A stretch of DNA of 64,000 nucleotides. Source: Bathymodiolus brooksi (taxonomy: Eukaryota > Mollusca > Bivalvia > Mytilida > Modiolidae). A model generated the notes under the pieces. It saw only the letters and a list, made by a program, of their open reading frames with translations. It was not told the origin of the DNA and ran no database searches. The position numbers were made by a program, and so were the translations under genes. Location: NCBI GenBank assembly GCA_963680875.1, contig OY804585.1:41895414-41959413 (forward strand), written 5' to 3'. The first letter of the stretch is position 1. Each line of letters opens with the position of its first letter. Shown here in pieces: positions 12,201 through 26,039 of this stretch.

Positions 12201-14255
12201 TGATAGATAAACTACATAATAGATAATCTTGTTGTATTATATAGTATCTGTGATAGATAAACTAGATAATAGATAAACTTGTTGTATTATATAGTATCTG
12301 TGATAGATAAACTAGATAATAGATAAACTTGTTGTATTACATAGTATCTGTGATAGATAAACTAGATAATAGATAAACCTGTTATATTGTATAGTATCTG
12401 TGATAGATAAACTAGATAATAGATAAAGTTGTTGCATTGTATAGTATCTGTGATAGATAAACTAGATAATATATAAACTTGTTGTATTATATAGTATCTG
12501 TGATAGATAAACTAGATAATAGATAAACTTGTTATATTATATAGTATCTGTTATAGATAAACTAGATAATAGATAAACCTGTTGTATTATATAGTATCTG
12601 TGATAGAAAAACTAGATAATAGATAAACTTGTTCTATTATATATTGTTGTATTGTATAGTATCTGTGATAGATAAACTAAATAATAGATAAACCTGTTGT
12701 TGTATTATATATTATCTGTGATAGATAAACTAGATAATAGATAACCTTGTTATATTATATATTGTTGTATTGTATAGTATATGTGATAGGTAAACTAGAT
12801 AATAGATAAACCTGTTGTATTATATAGTATCTGTGATAGATAAACTGAATAATAGATAAACTTGTTGTATTATATAGTATCTGTGATAGATAAACTAGAT
12901 AATAGATACACTTGTTGTATTATATAGTATCTGTGATAGATAAACTTGTCATATTATGTATTGTTGTATTGTATAGTATCTGTGATAGATAAACTAGATA
13001 ATATATAAACTTGTTGTATTATATAGTATCTGTGATAGATAAACTAGATAATAGATAAACTTGTTGTATTATATAGTATATGTGATAGATAAACTAGATA
13101 ATAGATAAAGTTGTTGTATTGTATAGTATCTGTGATAGATAAACTAGATAATAGATAAACCTGCTGTATCATATAGTATCTGTGATAGATAAACTAGATA
13201 ATAGATAAACTTGTTGTATTATATAGTATCTGTGATAGATAAACTAGATAATAGATAAACTTGTTGTACTATATAGTATCTGTGATAGATAAACTAGATA
13301 ATAGATAATCTTCTTGTATTATATAGTATCTGTAATAGATAAACTAGATAATAGATAAACTTGTTGTATTATATAGTATCTGTGATAGATAAACTAGATA
13401 ATAGATAAACTTGTTGTATTATATAGTATCTGTGATAGCTAGACTAGATAATAGATAAACTTGTTATATTATATATTGTTGTATTGTATAGTATCCGTGA
13501 TAGGTAAACTAGATAATAGATAAACCTGTTGTATTATATAGTATCTGTGATAGATAAACAGAATAATAGATAAACTTGTTGTATTATATAGTATCTGTGA
13601 TAGCTAGACTAGATAATAGATAAACCTGTTATATTATATAGTATATGTGATAGATAAACTAGGTAATAGATAAACTTGTTGTATTATATATTATCTGTGA
13701 TAGATAAACTAGATAATAGATAAACTTGTTATATTATATATTGTTGTATTGTATAGTATCCGTGATAGGTAAACTAGATAATAGATAAACCTGTTGTATT
13801 ATATAGTATCTGTGATAGATAAACTGAATAATAGATAAACCGGTTGTATTATATAGTATCTGTGATAGATAAACTGAATAATAGATAAACTTGTTGTATT
13901 ATATAGTATCTGTGATAGATAAACTAGATAATAGATAAACTTGTTGTATTATATAGTATCTGTGATAGCTAGACTAGATAATAGATAAACTTGTTATATT
14001 ATATATTGTTGTATTGTATAGTATCCGTGATAGGTAAACTAGATAATAGATAAACCTGTTGTATTATATAGTATCTGTGATAGATAAACTGAATAATAGA
14101 TAAACTTGTTGTATTATATAGTATCTGTGATAGATAAACTAGATAATAGATAAACTTGTTGTATTATATAGTATCTGTGATAGCTAGACTAGATAATAGA
14201 TAAACCTGTTATATTATATAGTATCTGTGATAGATAAACTAGATAATAGATAAAC
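9230..14255 (+). repeat. 5.03-kb segmental duplication, copy 2
   Basis: Near-identical partner of 4,043-9,068, carrying every private variant checked. Identity ends at about 14,256, where this copy continues with cctgttat into a 65-mer while copy 1 continues with a plain monomer. The high identity over 5 kb suggests a recent event. It also makes this segment vulnerable to assembly error. Confidence 0.9.
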
Positions 14256-15429
14256 CTGTTATATTATATATTGTTGTATTGTATAGTATCCGTGATAGGT
14301 AAACTAGATAATAGATAAACATGTTGTATTATATAGTATCTGTGATAGATAAACTGAATAATAGATAAACTTGTTGTATTATATAGTATCTGTGATAGAT
14401 AAACTAGATAATAGATAAACTTGTTGTATTATATAGTATCTGTGATAGCTATACTAGATAATAGATAAAGTTGTTGTATTATATAGTATCTGTGATAGAT
14501 AAACTAGATAATAGATAAACTTGTTGTATTATATATTATCTGTGATAGATAAACTAGATAATAGATAACCTTGTTATATTATATATTGTTGTATTGTATA
14601 GTATCCGTGATAGGTAAACTAGATAATAGATAAACCTGTTGTATTATATAGTATCTGTGATAGATAAACTGAATAATAGATAAACTTGTTGTATTATATA
14701 GTATCTGTGATAGATAAACTAGATAATAGATAAACTTGTTGTATTATATAGTATCTGTGATAGATAAACTTGTCATATTATGTATTGTAGTATTGTATAG
14801 TATATGTGATAGATAAACTAGATAATATATAAAGTTGTTGTATTATATAGTATCTGTGATAGATAAACTAGATAATAGATAAACTTGTTGTATTATATAG
14901 TATATGTGATAGATAAACTAGATAATAGATAAAGTTGTTGTATTGTATAGTATCTGTGATAGATAAACTAGATAATAGATAAACCTGCTGTATCATATAG
15001 TATCTGTGATAGATAAACTAGATAATAGATAAACTTGTTGTATTATATAGTATCTGTGATAGATAAACTAGATAATAGATAAACTTGTTGTACTATATAG
15101 TATCTGTGATAGATAAACTAGATAATAGATAATCTTGTTGTATTATATAGTATCTGTGATAGATAAACTAGATAATAGATAAACTTGTTGTATTATATAG
15201 TATCTGTGATAGATAAACTAGATAATAGATAAACTTGTTGTATTACATAGTATCTGTGATAGATAAACTAGATAATAGATAAACTTGTTGTATTATATAG
15301 TATCTGTGATAGCTAGACTAGATAATAGATAAAATTGTTGTATTATATAGTATCTGTGATAGATATACTAGATAATAGATAAACTTGTTGTATTATATAT
15401 TATCTGTGATAGATAAACTAGATAATAGA
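14256..15429 (+). repeat. Linking block with aaacatg cassette and type S run
   Basis: This block opens with an L65 and an aaacatg monomer (about 14,319) in the same order as near 1,305, so it is a copy of the left-block arrangement. It then has an R49 with attgtagtattg (14,784), the aaagttg/cctgctg pair, H, I, ttacatag and the type S run, and ends at an L65 with tgcatagtatcc (about 15,470). Confidence 0.7.
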
Positions 15430-15950
15430 TAACCTTGTTATATTATATATTGTTGTATTGCATAGTATCCGTGATAGGTAAACTAGATAATAGATAAACC
15501 TGTTGTATTATATAGTATCTGTGATAGATAAACTGAATAATAGATAAACTTGTTGTATTATATAGTATCTGTGATAGATAAACTAGATAATAGATAAACT
15601 TGTTGTATTATATAGTATCTGTGATAGATAAACTAGATAATAGATAAACTTGTTGTATTATATAGTATCTGTGATAGATAAACTTGTCATATTATGTATT
15701 GTTGTATTGTATAGTATCTGTGATAGATAAACTAGATAATAGATAAACTTGTTGTATTATATAGTATCTGTGATAGATAAACTAGATAATAGAAAAACTT
15801 GTTGTACTATATAGTATCTGTGATAGATAAACTACATAATAGATAATCTTGTTGTATTATATAGTATCTGTGATAGATAAACTAGATAATAGATAAACTT
15901 GTTGTATTATATAGTATCTGTGATAGATAAACTAGATAATAGATAAACTT

Positions 15951-18111
15951 GTTATAGTATATAGTATCTGTTATAGATAAACTAGATAATAGATAAACCT
16001 GTTGTATTATATAGTATCTGTGATAGAAAAACTAGATAATAGATAAACTTGTTCTATTATATATTGTTGTATTGTATAGTATCTGTGATAGATAAACTAA
16101 ATAATAGATAAACCTGTTGTTGTATTATATATTATCTGTGATAGATAAACTAGATAATAGATAACCTTGTTATATTATATATTGTTGTATTGTATAGTAT
16201 CAGTGATAGGTAAACTAGATAATAGATAAACCTGTTGTATTATATAGTATCTGTGATAGATAAACTGAATAATAGATAAACTTGTTGTATTATATAGTAT
16301 CTGTGATAGATAAACTAGATAATAGATAAACTTGTTGTATTATATAGTATCTGTGATAGATAAACTTGTCATATTATGTATTGTTGTATTGTATAGTATC
16401 TGTGATAGATAAACTAGATAATATATAAACTTGTTGTATTATATAGTATCTGTGATAGATAAACTAGATAATAGATAAACTTGTTGTATTATATAGTATA
16501 TGTGATAGATAAACTAGATAATAGATAAAGTTGTTGTATTGTATAGTATCTGTGATAGATAAACTAGATAATAGATAAACCTGCTGTATCATATAGTATC
16601 TGTGATAGATAAACTAGATAATAGATAAACTTGTTGTATTATATAGTATCTGTGATAGATAAACTAGATAATAGATAAACTTGTTGTACTATATAGTATC
16701 TGTGATAGATAAACTAGATAATAGATAATCTTGTTGTATTATATAGTATCTGTAATAGATAAACTAGATAATAGATAAACTTGTTGTATTATATAGTATC
16801 TGTGATAGATAAACTAGATAATAGATAAACTTGTTGTATTACATAGTATCTGTGATAGATAAACTAGATAATAGATAAACTTGTTGTATTATATAGTATC
16901 TGTGATAGCTAGACTAGATAATAGATAAAATTGTTGTATTATATAGTATCTGTGATAGATATACTAGATAATAGATAAACTTGTTGTATTATATATTATC
17001 TGTGATAGATAAACTAGATACTAGATAACCTTGTTATATTATATATTGTTGTATTGTATAGTATCCGTGATAGGTAAACTAGATAATAGATAAACCTATT
17101 GTATTATATAGTATCTGTGATAGATAAACTGCATAATAGATAAACTTGTTGTATTATATAGTATCTGTGATAGATAAACTAGATAATAGATAAACCTGCT
17201 GTATCATATAGTATCTGTGATAGATAAACTAGATAATAGATAAACTTGTTGTATTATATAGTATCTGTGATAGATAAACTAGATAATAGATAAACCTGCT
17301 GTATCATATAGTATCTGTGATAGATAAACTAGATAATAGATAAACTTGTTGTATTATATAGTATCTGTGATAGATAAACTAGATAATAGATAAGCTTGTT
17401 GTACTATATAGTATCTGTGATAGATAAACTACATAATAGATAATCTTGTTGTATTATATAGTATCTGTGATAGATAAACTAGATAATAGATAAACTTGTT
17501 GTATTATATAGTATCTGTGATAGCTAGACTAGATAATAGATAAACCTGTTATATTATATAGTATCTGTGATAGATAAACTAGATAATAGATAAACTTGTT
17601 ATATTATATATTGTTGTATTGTATAGTATCCGTGATAGGTAAACTAGATAATAGATAAACCTGTTGTATTATATAGTATCTGTGATAGATAAACTGAATA
17701 ATAGATAAACTTGTTGTATTATATAGTATCTGTGATAGATAAACTAGATAATAGATAAACTTGTTGTATTATATAGTATCTGTGATAGATAAACTAGATA
17801 ATAGATAAACTTGTTGTATTATATAGTATCTGTGATAGATAAACTTGTCATATTATGTATTGTTGTATTGTATAGTATCTGTGATAGATAAACTAGATAA
17901 TAGATAAACTTGTTGTATTATATAGTATCTGTGATAGATAAACTAGATAATAGATAAACTTGTTGTACTATATAGTATCTGTGATAGATAAACTACATAA
18001 TAGATAATCTTGTTGTATTATATAGTATCTGTGATAGATAAACTAGATAATAGATAAACTTGTTGTATTATATAGTATCTGTGATAGATAAACTAGATAA
18101 TAGATAAACTT
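15951..18111 (+). repeat. Higher-order unit of 2,161 bp
   Basis: The period was measured between ttatagtatatag markers (gttatag at 15,951 and 18,112) and confirmed with cagtgatagg (16,201/18,362). It contains 42 monomers: 35x50, 4x65, 2x49 and 1x53 = 2,161. Similarity at this offset extends back to about 15,430. It contains the variants cctattg (17,095) and tgcat (17,131). The boundaries given are marker positions, not a claim about the biological start. Confidence 0.88.
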
Positions 18112-20887
18112 GTTATAGTATATAGTATCTGTTATAGATAAACTAGATAATAGATAAACCTGTTGTATTATATAGTATCTGTGATAGAAAAACTAGATAA
18201 TAGATAAACTTGTTCTATTATATATTGTTGTATTGTATAGTATCTGTGATAGATAAACTAAATAATAGATAAACCTGTTGTTGTATTATATATTATCTGT
18301 GATAGATAAACTAGATAATAGATAACCTTGTTATATTATATATTGTTGTATTGTATAGTATCAGTGATAGGTAAACTAGATAATAGATAAACCTGTTGTA
18401 TTATATAGTATCTGTGATAGATAAACTGAATAATAGATAAACTTGTTGTATTATATAGTATCTGTGATAGATAAACTAGATAATAGATAAACTTGTTGTA
18501 TTATATAGTATCTGTGATAGATAAACTTGTCATATTATGTATTGTTGTATTGTATAGTATCTGTGATAGATAAACTAGATAATATATAAACTTGTTGTAT
18601 TATATAGTATCTGTGATAGATAAACTAGATAATAGATAAACTTGTTGTATTATATAGTATATGTGATAGATAAACTAGATAATAGATAAAGTTGTTGTAT
18701 TGTATAGTATCTGTGATAGATAAACTAGATAATAGATAAACCTGCTGTATCATATAGTATCTGTGATAGATAAACTAGATAATAGATAAACTTGTTGTAT
18801 TATATAGTATCTGTGATAGATAAACTAGATAATAGATAAACTTGTTGTACTATATAGTATCTGTGATAGATAAACTAGATAATAGATAATCTTGTTGTAT
18901 TATATAGTATCTGTAATAGATAAACTAGATAATAGATAAACTTGTTGTATTATATAGTATCTGTGATAGATAAACTAGATAATAGATAAACTTGTTGTAT
19001 TACATAGTATCTGTGATAGATAAACTAGATAATAGATAAACTTGTTGTATTATATAGTATCTGTGATAGCTAGACTAGATAATAGATAAAATTGTTGTAT
19101 TATATAGTATCTGTGATAGATATACTAGATAATAGATAAACTTGTTGTATTATATATTATCTGTGATAGATAAACTAGATACTAGATAACCTTGTTATAT
19201 TATATATTGTTGTATTGTATAGTATCCGTGATAGGTAAACTAGATAATAGATAAACCTGTTGTATTATATAGTATCTGTGATAGATAAACTGCATAATAG
19301 ATAAACTTGTTGTATTATATAGTATCTGTGATAGATAAACTAGATAATAGATAAACCTGCTGTATCATATAGTATCTGTGATAGATAAACTAGATAATAG
19401 ATAAACTTGTTGTATTATATAGTATCTGTGATAGATAAACTAGATAATAGATAAACCTGCTGTATCATATAGTATCTGTGATAGATAAACTAGATAATAG
19501 ATAAACTTGTTGTATTATATAGTATCTGTGATAGATAAACTAGATAATAGATAAGCTTGTTGTACTATATAGTATCTGTGATAGATAAACTACATAATAG
19601 ATAATCTTGTTGTATTATATAGTATCTGTGATAGATAAACTAGATAATAGATAAACTTGTTGTATTATATAGTATCTGTGATAGCTAGACTAGATAATAG
19701 ATAAAATTGTTGTATTATATAGTATCTGTGATAGATATACTAGATAATAGATAAACTTGTTGTATTATATATTATCTGTGATAGATAAACTAGATACTAG
19801 ATAACCTTGTTATATTATATATTGTTGTATTGTATAGTATCCGTGATAGGTAAACTAGATAATAGATAAACCTATTGTATTATATAGTATCTGTGATAGA
19901 TAAACTGCATAATAGATAAACTTGTTGTATTATATAGTATCTGTGATAGATAAACTAGATAATAGATAAACCTGCTGTATCATATAGTATCTGTGATAGA
20001 TAAACTAGATAATAGATAAACTTGTTGTATTATATAGTATCTGTGATAGATAAACTAGATAATAGATAAACCTGCTGTATCATATAGTATCTGTGATAGA
20101 TAAACTAGATAATAGATAAACTTGTTGTATTATATAGTATCTGTGATAGATAAACTAGATAATAGATAAGCTTGTTGTACTATATAGTATCTGTGATAGA
20201 TAAACTACATAATAGATAATCTTGTTGTATTATATAGTATCTGTGATAGATAAACTAGATAATAGATAAACTTGTTGTATTATATAGTATCTGTGATAGC
20301 TAGACTAGATAATAGATAAACCTGTTATATTATATAGTATCTGTGATAGATAAACTAGATAATAGATAAACTTGTTATATTATATATTGTTGTATTGTAT
20401 AGTATCCGTGATAGGTAAACTAGATAATAGATAAACCTGTTGTATTATATAGTATCTGTGATAGATAAACTGAATAATAGATAAACTTGTTGTATTATAT
20501 AGTATCTGTGATAGATAAACTAGATAATAGATAAACTTGTTGTATTATATAGTATCTGTGATAGATAAACTAGATAATAGATAAACTTGTTGTATTATAT
20601 AGTATCTGTGATAGATAAACTTGTCATATTATGTATTGTTGTATTGTATAGTATCTGTGATAGATAAACTAGATAATAGATAAACTTGTTGTATTATATA
20701 GTATCTGTGATAGATAAACTAGATAATAGATAAACTTGTTGTACTATATAGTATCTGTGATAGATAAACTACATAATAGATAATCTTGTTGTATTATATA
20801 GTATCTGTGATAGATAAACTAGATAATAGATAAACTTGTTGTATTATATAGTATCTGTGATAGATAAACTAGATAATAGATAAACTT
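18112..20887 (+). repeat. Higher-order unit of 2,776 bp (2,161 + 615)
   Basis: The next unit between the same markers. The extra 615 bp equals 11x50+65. It is an internal tandem duplication of the type S / L65 / cctg / tgcat / cctgctg run: tgcat occurs twice, at 19,292 and 19,907. The first copy has cctgttg, while the second (19,871) has cctattg as in the preceding unit. Confidence 0.86.
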
Positions 20888-23463
20888 GTTATAGTATATA
20901 GTATCTGTTATAGATAAACTAGATAATAGATAAACCTGTTGTATTATATAGTATCTGTGATAGAAAAACTAGATAATAGATAAACTTGTTCTATTATATA
21001 TTGTTGTATTGTATAGTATCTGTGATAGATAAACTAAATAATAGATAAACCTGTTGTTGTATTATATATTATCTGTGATAGATAAACTAGATAATAGATA
21101 ACCTTGTTATATTATATATTGTTGTATTGTATAGTATCAGTGATAGGTAAACTAGATAATAGATAAACCTGTTGTATTATATAGTATCTGTGATAGATAA
21201 ACTGAATAATAGATAAACTTGTTGTATTATATAGTATCTGTGATAGATAAACTAGATAATAGATAAACTTGTTGTATTATATAGTATCTGTGATAGATAA
21301 ACTTGTCATATTATGTATTGTTGTATTGTATAGTATCTGTGATAGATAAACTAGATAATATATAAACTTGTTGTATTATATAGTATCTGTGATAGATAAA
21401 CTAGATAATAGATAAACTTGTTGTATTATATAGTATATGTGATAGATAAACTAGATAATAGATAAAGTTGTTGTATTGTATAGTATCTGTGATAGATAAA
21501 CTAGATAATAGATAAACCTGCTGTATCATATAGTATCTGTGATAGATAAACTAGATAATAGATAAACTTGTTGTATTATATAGTATCTGTGATAGATAAA
21601 CTAGATAATAGATAAACTTGTTGTACTATATAGTATCTGTGATAGATAAACTAGATAATAGATAATCTTGTTGTATTATATAGTATCTGTAATAGATAAA
21701 CTAGATAATAGATAAACTTGTTGTATTATATAGTATCTGTGATAGATAAACTAGATAATAGATAAACTTGTTGTATTACATAGTATCTGTGATAGATAAA
21801 CTAGATAATAGATAAACTTGTTGTATTATATAGTATCTGTGATAGCTAGACTAGATAATAGATAAAATTGTTGTATTATATAGTATCTGTGATAGATATA
21901 CTAGATAATAGATAAACTTGTTGTATTATATATTATCTGTGATAGATAAACTAGATACTAGATAACCTTGTTATATTATATATTGTTGTATTGTATAGTA
22001 TCCGTGATAGGTAAACTAGATAATAGATAAACCTGTTGTATTATATAGTATCTGTGATAGATAAACTGCATAATAGATAAACTTGTTGTATTATATAGTA
22101 TCTGTGATAGATAAACTAGATAATAGATAAACCTGCTGTATCATATAGTATCTGTGATAGATAAACTAGATAATAGATAAACTTGTTGTATTATATAGTA
22201 TCTGTGATAGATAAACTAGATAATAGATAAACCTGCTGTATCATATAGTATCTGTGATAGATAAACTAGATAATAGATAAACTTGTTGTATTATATAGTA
22301 TCTGTGATAGATAAACTAGATAATAGATAAGCTTGTTGTACTATATAGTATCTGTGATAGATAAACTACATAATAGATAATCTTGTTGTATTATATAGTA
22401 TCTGTGATAGATAAACTAGATAATAGATAAACTTGTTGTATTATATAGTATCTGTGATAGCTAGACTAGATAATAGATAAACCTGTTATATTATATAGTA
22501 TCTGTGATAGATAAACTAGATAATAGATAAACTTGTTATATTATATATTGTTGTATTGTATAGTATCCGTGATAGGTAAACTAGATAATAGATAAACATG
22601 TTGTATTATATAGTATCTGTGATAGATAAACTGAATAATAGATAAACTTGTTGTATTATATAGTATCTGTGATAGATAAACTAGATAATAGATAAACTTG
22701 TTGTATTATATAGTATCTGTGATAGCTAGACTAGATAATAGATAAAGTTGTTGTATTATATAGTATCTGTGATAGATAAACTAGATAATAGATAAACTTG
22801 TTGTATTATATATTATCTGTGATAGATAAACTAGATAATAGATAACCTTGTTATATTATATATTGTTGTATTGTATAGTATCCGTGATAGGTAAACTAGA
22901 TAATAGATAAACCTGTTGTATTATATAGTATCTGTGATAGATAAACTGAATAATATATAAACTTGTTGTATTATATAGTATCTGTGATAGATAAACTAGA
23001 TAATAGATAAACTTGTTGTATTATATAGTATCTGTGATAGATAAACTTGTCATATTATGTATTGTAGTATTGTATAGTATCTGTGATAGATAAACTAGAT
23101 AATATATAAACTTGTTGTATTATATAGTATCTGTGATAGATAAACTAGATAATAGATAAACTTGTTGTATTATATAGTATATGTGATAGATAAACTAGAT
23201 AATAGATAAACTTGTTATATTATATAGTATCTGTGATAGATAAACTAGATAATAGATAAACTTGTTGTATTACATAGTATCTGTGATAGATAAACTAGAT
23301 AATAGATAAACCTGTTATATTGTATAGTATCTGTGATAGATAAACTAGATAATAGATAAAGTTGTTGCATTGTATAGTATCTGTGATAGATAAACTAGAT
23401 AATATATAAACTTGTTGTATTATATAGTATCTGTGATAGATAAACTAGATAATAGATAAACTT
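20888..23463 (+). repeat. Higher-order unit of 2,576 bp, copy 1
   Basis: Marker-to-marker length is 2,576 (gttatag at 20,888 and 23,464; cagtg at 21,138 and 23,714). It exceeds 2,161 by 415 bp (7x50+65). This version includes an aaacatg cassette (about 22,595) and an R49 with attgtagtattg (23,063). Confidence 0.87.
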
Positions 23464-26039
23464 GTTATAGTATATAGTATCTGTTATAGATAAACTAGAT
23501 AATAGATAAACCTGTTGTATTATATAGTATCTGTGATAGAAAAACTAGATAATAGATAAACTTGTTCTATTATATATTGTTGTATTGTATAGTATCTGTG
23601 ATAGATAAACTAAATAATAGATAAACCTGTTGTTGTATTATATATTATCTGTGATAGATAAACTAGATAATAGATAACCTTGTTATATTATATATTGTTG
23701 TATTGTATAGTATCAGTGATAGGTAAACTAGATAATAGATAAACCTGTTGTATTATATAGTATCTGTGATAGATAAACTGAATAATAGATAAACTTGTTG
23801 TATTATATAGTATCTGTGATAGATAAACTAGATAATAGATAAACTTGTTGTATTATATAGTATCTGTGATAGATAAACTTGTCATATTATGTATTGTTGT
23901 ATTGTATAGTATCTGTGATAGATAAACTAGATAATATATAAACTTGTTGTATTATATAGTATCTGTGATAGATAAACTAGATAATAGATAAACTTGTTGT
24001 ATTATATAGTATATGTGATAGATAAACTAGATAATAGATAAAGTTGTTGTATTGTATAGTATCTGTGATAGATAAACTAGATAATAGATAAACCTGCTGT
24101 ATCATATAGTATCTGTGATAGATAAACTAGATAATAGATAAACTTGTTGTATTATATAGTATCTGTGATAGATAAACTAGATAATAGATAAACTTGTTGT
24201 ACTATATAGTATCTGTGATAGATAAACTAGATAATAGATAATCTTGTTGTATTATATAGTATCTGTAATAGATAAACTAGATAATAGATAAACTTGTTGT
24301 ATTATATAGTATCTGTGATAGATAAACTAGATAATAGATAAACTTGTTGTATTACATAGTATCTGTGATAGATAAACTAGATAATAGATAAACTTGTTGT
24401 ATTATATAGTATCTGTGATAGCTAGACTAGATAATAGATAAAATTGTTGTATTATATAGTATCTGTGATAGATATACTAGATAATAGATAAACTTGTTGT
24501 ATTATATATTATCTGTGATAGATAAACTAGATACTAGATAACCTTGTTATATTATATATTGTTGTATTGTATAGTATCCGTGATAGGTAAACTAGATAAT
24601 AGATAAACCTGTTGTATTATATAGTATCTGTGATAGATAAACTGCATAATAGATAAACTTGTTGTATTATATAGTATCTGTGATAGATAAACTAGATAAT
24701 AGATAAACCTGCTGTATCATATAGTATCTGTGATAGATAAACTAGATAATAGATAAACTTGTTGTATTATATAGTATCTGTGATAGATAAACTAGATAAT
24801 AGATAAACCTGCTGTATCATATAGTATCTGTGATAGATAAACTAGATAATAGATAAACTTGTTGTATTATATAGTATCTGTGATAGATAAACTAGATAAT
24901 AGATAAGCTTGTTGTACTATATAGTATCTGTGATAGATAAACTACATAATAGATAATCTTGTTGTATTATATAGTATCTGTGATAGATAAACTAGATAAT
25001 AGATAAACTTGTTGTATTATATAGTATCTGTGATAGCTAGACTAGATAATAGATAAACCTGTTATATTATATAGTATCTGTGATAGATAAACTAGATAAT
25101 AGATAAACTTGTTATATTATATATTGTTGTATTGTATAGTATCCGTGATAGGTAAACTAGATAATAGATAAACATGTTGTATTATATAGTATCTGTGATA
25201 GATAAACTGAATAATAGATAAACTTGTTGTATTATATAGTATCTGTGATAGATAAACTAGATAATAGATAAACTTGTTGTATTATATAGTATCTGTGATA
25301 GCTAGACTAGATAATAGATAAAGTTGTTGTATTATATAGTATCTGTGATAGATAAACTAGATAATAGATAAACTTGTTGTATTATATATTATCTGTGATA
25401 GATAAACTAGATAATAGATAACCTTGTTATATTATATATTGTTGTATTGTATAGTATCCGTGATAGGTAAACTAGATAATAGATAAACCTGTTGTATTAT
25501 ATAGTATCTGTGATAGATAAACTGAATAATATATAAACTTGTTGTATTATATAGTATCTGTGATAGATAAACTAGATAATAGATAAACTTGTTGTATTAT
25601 ATAGTATCTGTGATAGATAAACTTGTCATATTATGTATTGTAGTATTGTATAGTATCTGTGATAGATAAACTAGATAATATATAAACTTGTTGTATTATA
25701 TAGTATCTGTGATAGATAAACTAGATAATAGATAAACTTGTTGTATTATATAGTATATGTGATAGATAAACTAGATAATAGATAAACTTGTTATATTATA
25801 TAGTATCTGTGATAGATAAACTAGATAATAGATAAACTTGTTGTATTACATAGTATCTGTGATAGATAAACTAGATAATAGATAAACCTGTTATATTGTA
25901 TAGTATCTGTGATAGATAAACTAGATAATAGATAAAGTTGTTGCATTGTATAGTATCTGTGATAGATAAACTAGATAATATATAAACTTGTTGTATTATA
26001 TAGTATCTGTGATAGATAAACTAGATAATAGATAAACTT
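23464..26039 (+). repeat. Higher-order unit of 2,576 bp, copy 2
   Basis: An equal-length repeat of the previous unit. Markers all shift by 2,576: tgcat 22,068 to 24,644, attgtagtat 23,061-23,063 to 25,637, cagtg 23,714 to 26,290. I saw no length difference between the two copies. Confidence 0.87.
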
